Source: JAJFUG01 sp964473155
GTDB taxonomy: Bacteria > Gemmatimonadota > Glassbacteria > GWA2-58-10
DNA: 7,519 nucleotides
Assembly (NCBI GenBank): GCA_964473155.1
Contig: CAYYNT010000113.1
Span: 1-7,519 of the forward strand
Direction: 5' to 3'
In this document: piece by piece, positions 1 to 6,078 of the stretch
Layout of the letters: every line of letters begins with the position of its first letter
Position numbering within the stretch: position 1 is the stretch's first letter
Notes under the pieces: model-generated
Databases searched by the model: none
The model's input: only the letters and a program-made list of their open reading frames with translations
What the model was told of the DNA's origin: nothing
Translations under genes and position numbers: made by a program

Positions 1-1693
1 AGCGCTCGGCGCGCAGCCATTCGGTCTCGGCCTGAAGCCAGTAGGCCTGAAGCTCTCGCCGCTCCTCGGGAGTGGCATCCGGTCCGGCGTAATAGTTGTA
101 ACCGTTGGTGGTGAGTTTGGCCGGGCGCCCATCCCGCCAGAGCCAGATCCAGCCGTATTCGTTCACCAGTTGGGCTGAACTGCTGTTCAGGAACGATCTG
201 AAATCCGTGGGCCAGAGGTCCAGACGGCCCAGGTTGTAAGGCTCTTTCCGTATGTTCTGAACGAAATCATCATGATGGCTGTAAGCCTGGTATGGGTGCG
301 GCTCATCCATCTCATCGAGCTGCATATGCTCGGCGGTCATGTATCCGGCATCCCAGATGCGGGTGGGGTCGAGCTTTTTCAGCTCCGGGATCAGACTGTT
401 GCCGATATAATCGTCCCAGTTCTCGTTGATCGCGTCCCAGATCACTATGCTCGGGTGGCTGCCATCCGACCAGACCCAGTCCGTGTATTCGGTTCGCGTT
501 TCCTCGTCCCAGCCATGGTTCTGCCAGTAAAGCCATTCGTTCTGTAGCATCAGGCCGCAGGAATCGGCGATATCGTACCAGAAATCCGGACAGGTCCCCA
601 CGCAGACCCGCATGGCGTTCCAGTCCAGCTTTTTGGGAATCTCGGCCATCAGCCGCCGCACCCACTCGCGGTCCCAGGGAAGGGCCCGGCACTGCGGGTC
701 CTCGAAGAACCGGTGCAGGGTGATATTCGTCCCGCGCAGGATGGTTTCTTCGCCATTGAGCGTGAAATGCTTGCCCCGGCGTCCGAAATCACGCATCCCG
801 AAAGTCTTCTCCACCCGGTCGCTGACCGTACCGGACCGGTCCTTCAGGGTGACTGTCACCGTGTACAGGAACGGGTCCTCCGGTGTCCAGGCATGTACAG
901 CGCTGATCGGCATGTCCAGCGCCAGCCCGGTGATATTGTCCCGTTTCAGCCCGGCCGTGGTAATGAACGGACCGGCAACCTGTCTGCCGCTCGGCTTTTC
1001 TTTCACTACGGCCTCCACCAGGCAGGAGTCCCACATCTGGTCGCCGTAGCGTATCTGGGCCGGATAGAAATCGCGCAACCTGAGCTTGAGTGTGGCCTTT
1101 CTCGCAGCCAGATCAGGAAGGACCAGGGCGCGGTCCACCCGGAAAGAGCCGCTGAAAGTCACAAACACATCGTCCCAGATACCCGGCCAGTAGGTGATTT
1201 TCTCCTTATCCGTGCTGCCGGGAGCTTGTGAGGGCAGCCACTTTCTGTCGCCCACGCAGACAAGTATCTCGTTTTCCGCACCGGCGCGAAGGGCATCCCC
1301 GGCGGGGAACTCCACCGGGGTGTAGCAGGCCATCGACTCGCCCAGCTTACGGCCGTTAAGGTAGACTGTTGTCACGTACTTGCTCTTGAGCAGTGTCACC
1401 ACAGCCTCGCGTCCGGACAGGGAAGCCGGTACGCTGAACTTGCGCCTGTACCAGTTGTAGCGCGGCTTGTAATCACCCCTGTAATAGCTTTCGTACTGCT
1501 CGATTTTCGGCTCAGCCAGAAAAATCAGGCCGGGAACCGGTATTCTACGATTAAATTTCGCGGGAGGGAATGCATTCTCACTTTGAGCGAACTCCCAGAC
1601 CCCGTTCAGGTCTATCCGCGCGCGCGGACTTTCCGCAAACAGGGAAAACACACCGGTCAGACATAAGCACACGGACAGCAGAATCCTGTTCAT
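1..1693 (-). CDS. Secreted glycoside hydrolase family 2 protein (3' end beyond window)
   Basis: This frame is open from an ATG at 1693 to the left edge (564 codons, no stop), so the C-terminus is missing. AGGAGG at 1699-1704, five bases before the ATG, fixes the start. Residues 1-20 form a Sec signal peptide (MNR, then a hydrophobic run ending LFA), implying export to the periplasm or beyond. The GH2 order is visible: a jelly-roll domain at about 26-180 (NWYRRKFSVP at 80-89, YLNGRKLGES at 111-120, WPGIWDDVFV at 169-178), an Ig-like domain at about 185-305 (WTPEDPFLY at 269-277, FGMRDF at 298-303), then the TIM barrel from about 308 (LNGEETILRGTN). The likely acid/base is E424 in IWDAINENWDD and the nucleophile E512 in LVNEYGW; the 88-residue spacing suits the family. 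GH2 covers beta-galactosidases, glucuronidases and mannosidases; the substrate is not decidable here. It lies 46 bases behind the barrel gene and is probably co-transcribed with it. Confidence 0.93.
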   Translation of the reverse strand, partial: MNRILLSVCLCLTGVFSLFAESPRARIDLNGVWEFAQSENAFPPAKFNRRIPVPGLIFLAEPKIEQYESYYRGDYKPRYNWYRRKFSVPASLSGREAVVTLLKSKYVTTVYLNGRKLGESMACYTPVEFPAGDALRAGAENEILVCVGDRKWLPSQAPGSTDKEKITYWPGIWDDVFVTFSGSFRVDRALVLPDLAARKATLKLRLRDFYPAQIRYGDQMWDSCLVEAVVKEKPSGRQVAGPFITTAGLKRDNITGLALDMPISAVHAWTPEDPFLYTVTVTLKDRSGTVSDRVEKTFGMRDFGRRGKHFTLNGEETILRGTNITLHRFFEDPQCRALPWDREWVRRLMAEIPKKLDWNAMRVCVGTCPDFWYDIADSCGLMLQNEWLYWQNHGWDEETRTEYTDWVWSDGSHPSIVIWDAINENWDDYIGNSLIPELKKLDPTRIWDAGYMTAEHMQLDEMDEPHPYQAYSHHDDFVQNIRKEPYNLGRLDLWPTDFRSFLNSSSAQLVNEYGWIWLWRDGRPAKLTTNGYNYYAGPDATPEERRELQAYWLQAETEWLRAER

Positions 1694-1739
1694 CTTAGCC
1701 TCCTGCTGCGGACAGATGGCCCGGCTCAGTTGAACTCAA

Positions 1740-3977
1740 TTACAGGCTGTAAAGATAGGTGAATTTCAGCACCAGCATGCGGTCCTGGACATCGTGAATC
1801 GCGTCGGCGTACGTGTAGCGGTTTTCGTTAAACACAAGGTAAATGTGGCTCTTGGGTTTGTAAATGTAATCGAGTACGAAATTCGTCCGCACCCGGTTGT
1901 CGGCGTCGTTCCACTGCACATAGCACTTGGCGAACAGGTCTGTGCTGAAAGAGTATGTCCAGCGGCCCATCAGGATATTGGCATCAAACGTTCCCTGGAA
2001 CAGTTCCAGATGCTCGCGTGTATAGCCCAGGTCCATGAACAGACTGTTAGTTATCTTGATGGCGCTGCTCAATCCGATGCTTCGGGTGTCGCCGTCCAGT
2101 TCATCGCCCCAGCGCAGAGTCAGGCCGCCGGCCACGCGGCGTGAGCGGTAGGAATTGAAATTGAGATGATAATGGGTCCCGCTGTAATCGCCGGGCGCAA
2201 TCGGTATGTTCTGAATGTAATCAACTGTTGGAAGATGATCGAGTTTGCGGTGCACTCCGAACTCGAAAGAATCCTCGCTGCGCATGGTCCAGAGGGTGTT
2301 GGCCCTGAATTCACGGGTCAGAAGAGTATTATGGTTATCTGTCAGATAGTCGTTGTCGCTGATCAGGGAGACGCTTTTCAGGTAATCGTTGTTGATCCAT
2401 TTAGTGAAACTCAGGGTGGCATCCGTGCTGCGTATGTTCTCGCGCATGATGTAACTCATCTCGGGACGGAATAGGGTATCGACAAAGGAATAGTGCAGAG
2501 CGAAATCCACCCAGTCCTTGTTCATGATAAATCCGGCGTCCCCGGCCCAGTTCCGCGAGCTGACACCCGGCGCCAGGTTGAGCGCCAGCGTACCGTTGAG
2601 GCTGAACTCCGGCGAAAGGGCGAAAAAGAAATCCGATCCCACGGCCCGCGAATGTTTACCACCTGAGGATTGCTTGTTAAGAAACATCAAGCCGACATTG
2701 GAGTTGTTGAAAAGATCGCGCCGGACTTTCATCACCGTGAAATTTGTGGCGGGACTTTCCTGCCCGCCTTCCAGTTCTGCCGCCTTGCTCTCGAAATTGA
2801 TCAGTCCCAGCGACCAGCCTCCGGCCCGTCCTGCTATTTTGGCCCCTCCGTACAAAGGCACACGCTGCTCGTTCACTATTCCTATCGTGCGAGATTCAAA
2901 CAACTTGTACGCGCTCGAACTGCTCACTCCAACCAGAGTGCCGCCGCTCTGGCCGGTCGAACCGAACTGGAAAATACCGGCGCTCTGAAGGAAAAAATCG
3001 CGTTTCTCCGGCAGGCTGACGTTGAAACGCGTGACATTGACCACGGCTTCCTCGGCCTCGGCCTGGGCGAAGTCGGTGTTCCAGGTGAAATCGGCAGTGA
3101 ATTGCGGGGTAACGTGGTAGCGCACATCCAGTCCGCCCTCAAACTGCGAGTCGAAATTACGTGGATCGTAGACCCAGGTTTTCCCGGTGGTAAGATAAGG
3201 CTCCAGTTCAAGGTTCAGTCCGGATCTGGGTGTGCGGATACCGCGCAGAGTGGCGAACAGCGAGCCTTTGAACTTTCCGTTATGCCCCAGCCCCCTCGGT
3301 ATGGGCGCCAGATAGGTGACTTCCTTGCTATGCTTGATCTCGCGCGTGATATTAAGCCCCCAGTCCACATTATCGCCATGCAGGTACTTGAGCGACTTGA
3401 ACGGGATCGACATCTCGACGTTCCAGCCCTCGCTGTCGGTCGTGGTCTTACAATACCAGACGCAGTCCCAGCTTTTGTTTATATGGTCGCCCTCATCGCT
3501 GATAATCGCGTCCACCATCGCACCGAACGGATTGGTCCCGAAAGCGTAGGAATTGCGGCGGTCGTGGAAAGTGTCGATCAGCAGTTCCAGGGCATCATCG
3601 CTCAGGAAGCTCCCGTCGCGCCTCTTGACCGTGGCGTATATGCGCGAGGGGTCGGTCTCGCGGCAGCGCACCCCGAAATACAGGTTCCTTTCATCCTGAA
3701 GCACCCGAATTTCGGTTATCTGGCTGGAAGGCTCCCGGTCTAGAGGCTCCTGCTGGAAAAAACGCCCAATCCAGGGACGCGCCCCAGCCCAGGCCGGATC
3801 ATCCAGACTGCCATCCACCTTCACCGGCTGGTCAGTCCAGGAAATCAGCACCTCGATATCCGGCCCCTGCGGCTGGGATTCCACGGTGGTCTGAGCATGT
3901 AGTATCCCGTTGCCGCATAACATGGCGGCCAACAGAGCATTCAGGGCTGCGCGCAAAGCTTTCTTCGACCGGAACAA
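1740..3977 (-). CDS. CBM9-like domain / DUF5916 outer-membrane beta-barrel protein
   Basis: A 745-residue protein, complete, with a TAA stop. It starts with TTG at 3977: AAGGAG lies six bases upstream, an in-frame stop at 4005-4007 excludes longer starts, and the next internal Met (residue 19) would destroy the signal peptide. Residues 1-28 are a Sec signal (KK, hydrophobic run, ILHA before Q29). About 46-240 resemble the CBM9-like sugar-binding fold (VKVDGSLDDPAW at 52-63, DDALELLID at 127-135, GWNVEMSIPFKSL at 184-196). About 250-745 match the DUF5916 barrel, with hallmark stretches NTDFAQAEAEEAVVN (300-314) and LPEKRDFFLQSAGIF (322-336), followed by many alternating amphipathic strands to the end (LVLKFTYLYSL). 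The barrel family has no settled function; an outer-membrane role in binding or passing glycans is inferred from the N-terminal domain and the adjoining GH2 gene. I see no TonB box or plug, so it is not a SusC-type receptor. Confidence 0.92.
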   Translation of the reverse strand: MFRSKKALRAALNALLAAMLCGNGILHAQTTVESQPQGPDIEVLISWTDQPVKVDGSLDDPAWAGARPWIGRFFQQEPLDREPSSQITEIRVLQDERNLYFGVRCRETDPSRIYATVKRRDGSFLSDDALELLIDTFHDRRNSYAFGTNPFGAMVDAIISDEGDHINKSWDCVWYCKTTTDSEGWNVEMSIPFKSLKYLHGDNVDWGLNITREIKHSKEVTYLAPIPRGLGHNGKFKGSLFATLRGIRTPRSGLNLELEPYLTTGKTWVYDPRNFDSQFEGGLDVRYHVTPQFTADFTWNTDFAQAEAEEAVVNVTRFNVSLPEKRDFFLQSAGIFQFGSTGQSGGTLVGVSSSSAYKLFESRTIGIVNEQRVPLYGGAKIAGRAGGWSLGLINFESKAAELEGGQESPATNFTVMKVRRDLFNNSNVGLMFLNKQSSGGKHSRAVGSDFFFALSPEFSLNGTLALNLAPGVSSRNWAGDAGFIMNKDWVDFALHYSFVDTLFRPEMSYIMRENIRSTDATLSFTKWINNDYLKSVSLISDNDYLTDNHNTLLTREFRANTLWTMRSEDSFEFGVHRKLDHLPTVDYIQNIPIAPGDYSGTHYHLNFNSYRSRRVAGGLTLRWGDELDGDTRSIGLSSAIKITNSLFMDLGYTREHLELFQGTFDANILMGRWTYSFSTDLFAKCYVQWNDADNRVRTNFVLDYIYKPKSHIYLVFNENRYTYADAIHDVQDRMLVLKFTYLYSL

Positions 3978-3983
3978 AGTCTT

Positions 3984-3989
3984 CTCCTT
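3984..3989 (-). promoter_or_regulatory. Ribosome binding site that selects a TTG start
   Basis: On the minus strand this reads AAGGAG, six bases before TTG at 3977. No ATG or GTG lies between it and the upstream in-frame stop, so it supports TTG as the true start of the barrel gene. Confidence 0.75.
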
Positions 3990-4069
3990 ATTCTGACTGT
4001 CATCTTATCTGCGTCACACCCTTAACATTTATTTATCCATCCGGCGCAACGGCGGTCCAAAATGCGTTA

Positions 4070-4098
4070 ATTCTTACAGTTTGGTAAAGATTTGTCAA
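4070..4098 (-). promoter_or_regulatory. Sigma70-type promoter for the barrel/GH2 unit
   Basis: On the minus strand, a perfect TTGACA (4093-4098) is followed after 17 bases by AAGAAT (4070-4075, four of six matches to TATAAT). Transcription would start near 4063 and give a leader of about 85 bases before the TTG start. It is the only well-formed promoter I found upstream of the barrel gene and would also serve the GH2 gene behind it. Confidence 0.6.
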
Positions 4099-4105
4099 GG
4101 AAGGT

Positions 4106-4132
4106 AATTTGATGCCTGTCGCTAAATTTGAT
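4106..4132. repeat. Direct repeat AATTTGAT x2, possible regulator site
   Basis: AATTTGAT occurs at 4106-4113 and again at 4125-4132, a period of 19 bases, close to two helical turns. The pair lies between the -35 boxes of the two divergent promoters (4093-4098 and 4144-4149), where an activator shared by both could bind. A shorter TTGAT at 4144-4148 overlaps the rightward -35 box. The region is AT-rich, so chance occurrence is possible; the regulator role is inference. Confidence 0.3.
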
Positions 4133-4143
4133 TGACCGGCAGG

Positions 4144-4173
4144 TTGATACTTGGGCAGTCGGACTATTATAAT
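4144..4173 (+). promoter_or_regulatory. Sigma70-type promoter for the aldo/keto reductase
   Basis: TTGATA (4144-4149) and a perfect TATAAT (4168-4173) are 18 bases apart. Transcription would start near 4180, leaving a leader of about 50 bases before the GTG at 4233. Because a possible TTG start codon begins on the last base of the -10 box (4173), that upstream start would not be on the transcript, which helps choose the later start. Confidence 0.7.
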
Positions 4174-4219
4174 TGCTTAACATATTTGCTCTGTTTCAAT
4201 CACTCGTCAACCTCCGGAC

Positions 4220-4224
4220 AGGAG
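4220..4224 (+). promoter_or_regulatory. Ribosome binding site that selects a GTG start
   Basis: AGGAG eight bases before GTG at 4233. The choice places a twin-arginine motif at residues 6-7, as expected of a Tat leader. CTCC at 4212-4215 can pair with GGAG at 4221-4224 across a five-base loop, so the site could be partly masked in a small hairpin; four pairs is weak. Confidence 0.65.
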
Positions 4225-4232
4225 TAGGCAAA

Positions 4233-5111
4233 GTGTATATCATAGACCGGCGGACATTTATCCGTCAGGCGCTGACCGGGGCCGGTGCGATGACCATGCT
4301 TCACAGCCCCTTTTCCGAGGCGGCCGAGACCGCTGTCAAAGGTTCTTTCTCCGCCACCGACCGGGTCAGCCTCGGCCGGACCGGTGTCACCGCCAGCCGT
4401 CTGGCTATCGGTTCGGGCACGCATGGAGTGGAAAAAGCCTCCAACCAGACCCGCATGGGACTGCCAAAATTCCTCGAAATCGTGAATCACGCCCGCGAAC
4501 GCGGGGTGAATTTCTGGGACATGGCCGACCAGTACGGCAGCCATCCGTTTTTCGCAGCGGCGCTCAAGGAAGTCCCCCGTTCCGAGGTGGTGATACTTAC
4601 AAAATCCACCACCCGTGACGCCGCGGGCATGGAAAAAGACATCGAGCGATTCCTGAAAGAGCTGGGCACGGACCATCTGGACATTCTCCTCCTGCACTGC
4701 CTGACCGATCCGGCATGGACCGGTAAGATGCAGGATACCATGGAGGTCATGAGCCGGGCTAAACAGAAAGGGACCATACGCACTTTCGGCGTTTCCTGTC
4801 ATGATCTGGGCGCGCTCAAGGCCGCCGTGGAGTCACCCTGGACCGAGGTTATTCTGGCCCGCCTGAACCATGCCGGCGTGGCCATGGATGCCGAGCCGCC
4901 GGTAGTGGCCCCGCTGCTGAAAAAAGCCCATGACAGCGGCAAGGCGGTGATCGCGATGAAAATAGCCGGGGCAGGAAGACTGCGTGACCAGATAGACCAG
5001 TCGTTGCACTACGTGCTCGGACGAGGCTGCGTGGATGCTTTCACAATGGGCTTCGAGTCGGCGCAGGAACTGGATCAGGTTTTCGACAAAGTGGCCGCCG
5101 TTCGAGCCTGA
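4233..5111 (+). CDS. Tat-exported aldo/keto reductase
   Basis: A 292-residue NAD(P)H-dependent oxidoreductase of the aldo/keto reductase superfamily, which interconverts carbonyls and alcohols. I chose GTG at 4233 over an in-frame TTG at 4173 because AGGAG lies eight bases before it and the TTG overlaps the promoter -10 box. The leader carries DRRTFIRQ (residues 5-12) followed by a mildly hydrophobic ALTGAGAMTML, a twin-arginine signal, with cleavage likely near residues 29-31. The domain begins VSLGRTGVTASRLAIGSG (45-62). The usual catalytic tetrad is intact: D96 and Y101 in WDMADQYG, K124 in ILTKS, H155 in LLLH. The protein ends without the ferredoxin-like cysteine cluster carried by some related reductases. 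Export of the folded protein would fit a pre-bound cofactor. Its substrate is unknown; the nearby glycosidases make a sugar-derived substrate plausible but unproven. Confidence 0.88.
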   Translation: MYIIDRRTFIRQALTGAGAMTMLHSPFSEAAETAVKGSFSATDRVSLGRTGVTASRLAIGSGTHGVEKASNQTRMGLPKFLEIVNHARERGVNFWDMADQYGSHPFFAAALKEVPRSEVVILTKSTTRDAAGMEKDIERFLKELGTDHLDILLLHCLTDPAWTGKMQDTMEVMSRAKQKGTIRTFGVSCHDLGALKAAVESPWTEVILARLNHAGVAMDAEPPVVAPLLKKAHDSGKAVIAMKIAGAGRLRDQIDQSLHYVLGRGCVDAFTMGFESAQELDQVFDKVAAVRA

Positions 5112-5225
5112 AAAAGATCAAACCGGGGGCGGCACGACCGTTATTACGGATTAAAATATGGGATTAATACATAGAATGGCAACTTGTTATTAAAGTTGAA
5201 GTTAGACGCTTCTTAAGGAGCAGAG

Positions 5226-6059
5226 ATGGAACAGCCGTTACTGGGATTCTTTCAGCAATATCACCCGATAACTCAGGCCCTTATAGCCACACTTTTCACT
5301 TTTCTGGTCACCGCCATGGGAGCGTCTCTGGTGTTTTTCGCCCGCGGCTACAGCCAGAAAGTCATGGACGGGATGCTGGGCCTTGCCGCGGGAGTGATGA
5401 TCGCGGCCAGCTACTGGTCGCTTCTGGCCCCGGCAATCGAAATGTCGGAAGGGGACTGGAAACCCGCGGCTATTGGATTCCTGGCGGGGGGGCTTTTCCT
5501 GTACCTTATCGATAAGATATTGCCGCACCTTCATATCGGCTTCCGGACCGATGAGGCCGAGGGCATCCATACGAGCTGGCGGCGCAGCGTGCTCCTGGTG
5601 CTCGCAATTACATTGCACAACATCCCGGAGGGCCTGGCTGTCGGCGTGGCTATCGGGGCGGCCGCCAACCCGGAGCTGCTGGGAATTGCCGGGGCCTCGC
5701 GCGAGATGCTGCTCGGAGCGATAGGACTGGCAATAGGAATCGGACTGCAGAATTTCCCCGAGGGGCTGGCAGTATCGATGCCGCTGCGGCGGGAGGGAAT
5801 GTCCCGTTTCAAGGCCTTCCTGTACGGGGCTTCATCGGGCGTGGTCGAGCCGATAGCCGGGGTGCTGGGGGCCTGGTTCGTGCTGTCCGTAAGCGCCCTG
5901 CTGCCCTACGCGCTGGCTTTCGCCGCCGGCGCCATGATTTTCGTGGTGGTGGAGGAGCTTATCCCCGAAAGCCAGCACGCGGGCAACACGGATTTCGCCA
6001 CTCTGGGCGCTATGTTCGGCTTTACGATAATGATGACCCTGGACGTGGCCCTGGGCTGA
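5226..6059 (+). CDS. ZIP-family metal transporter, GufA/ZIP11 type
   Basis: A 277-residue inner-membrane protein expected to carry divalent metal, chiefly zinc, into the cytoplasm. AAGGAG at 5215-5220, five bases before the ATG, supports the start. About eight membrane segments can be seen (roughly 17-38, 48-70, 80-99, 120-145, 161-187, 195-221, 224-247, 257-276). The ZIP metal-site motifs are HNIPEGLAVG (131-140) in segment 4 and LQNFPEGLAVSMPL (174-187) in segment 5. Glutamine in place of the first histidine of segment 5, plus GVVEPIAGVLGA (205-216) and EELIPESQ (243-250), points to the GufA/ZIP11 branch rather than ZupT. The loop after segment 3 is short, with HLH at 101-103. It follows the reductase on the same strand after 114 AT-rich bases holding no clear terminator, so it may share that transcript or use a weak promoter of its own. 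Confidence 0.92.
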   Translation: MEQPLLGFFQQYHPITQALIATLFTFLVTAMGASLVFFARGYSQKVMDGMLGLAAGVMIAASYWSLLAPAIEMSEGDWKPAAIGFLAGGLFLYLIDKILPHLHIGFRTDEAEGIHTSWRRSVLLVLAITLHNIPEGLAVGVAIGAAANPELLGIAGASREMLLGAIGLAIGIGLQNFPEGLAVSMPLRREGMSRFKAFLYGASSGVVEPIAGVLGAWFVLSVSALLPYALAFAAGAMIFVVVEELIPESQHAGNTDFATLGAMFGFTIMMTLDVALG

Positions 6060-6061
6060 AA

Positions 6062-6078
6062 CCGCACTCAGGGTGCGG
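6062..6078. terminator. Hairpin between convergent genes, possible two-way terminator
   Basis: CCGCAC (6062-6067) pairs perfectly with GTGCGG (6073-6078) across a five-base loop. It sits just after the transporter stop codon, and its loop contains the stop codon of the opposing glycosidase gene. The T-runs after it are poor on both strands (TTATT reading rightward, TTT reading leftward), so termination efficiency is uncertain. Confidence 0.4.

Noticed and set aside
272..1231. Several plus- and minus-strand open frames of 80-170 codons across the left region
   Set aside because: All lie within the open GH2 frame on the minus strand, whose conserved motifs run continuously through the same DNA; none has domain features of its own.
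2670..3743. A long plus-strand open frame (357 codons) inside the barrel gene
   Set aside because: It is antisense to a convincing DUF5916 gene, shows no recognisable domain or ribosome binding site, and is explained by GC-rich codon use on the opposite strand.
4200..4802. A 200-codon minus-strand open frame over the reductase
   Set aside because: It opposes an aldo/keto reductase with a full catalytic tetrad and has no recognisable features.
5112..5154. A possible terminator after the reductase (CCGT-TATT-ACGG at about 5138-5149)
   Set aside because: The stem is only four pairs and is followed by no T-run, so it is too weak to call.
5144..5177. A possible separate promoter for the metal transporter (TAGAAT at 5172-5177, TTAAAA at 5151-5156)
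   Set aside because: The spacing is 15 bases and the -35 match is poor; in an AT-rich gap such boxes are expected by chance. A weak promoter is not excluded.
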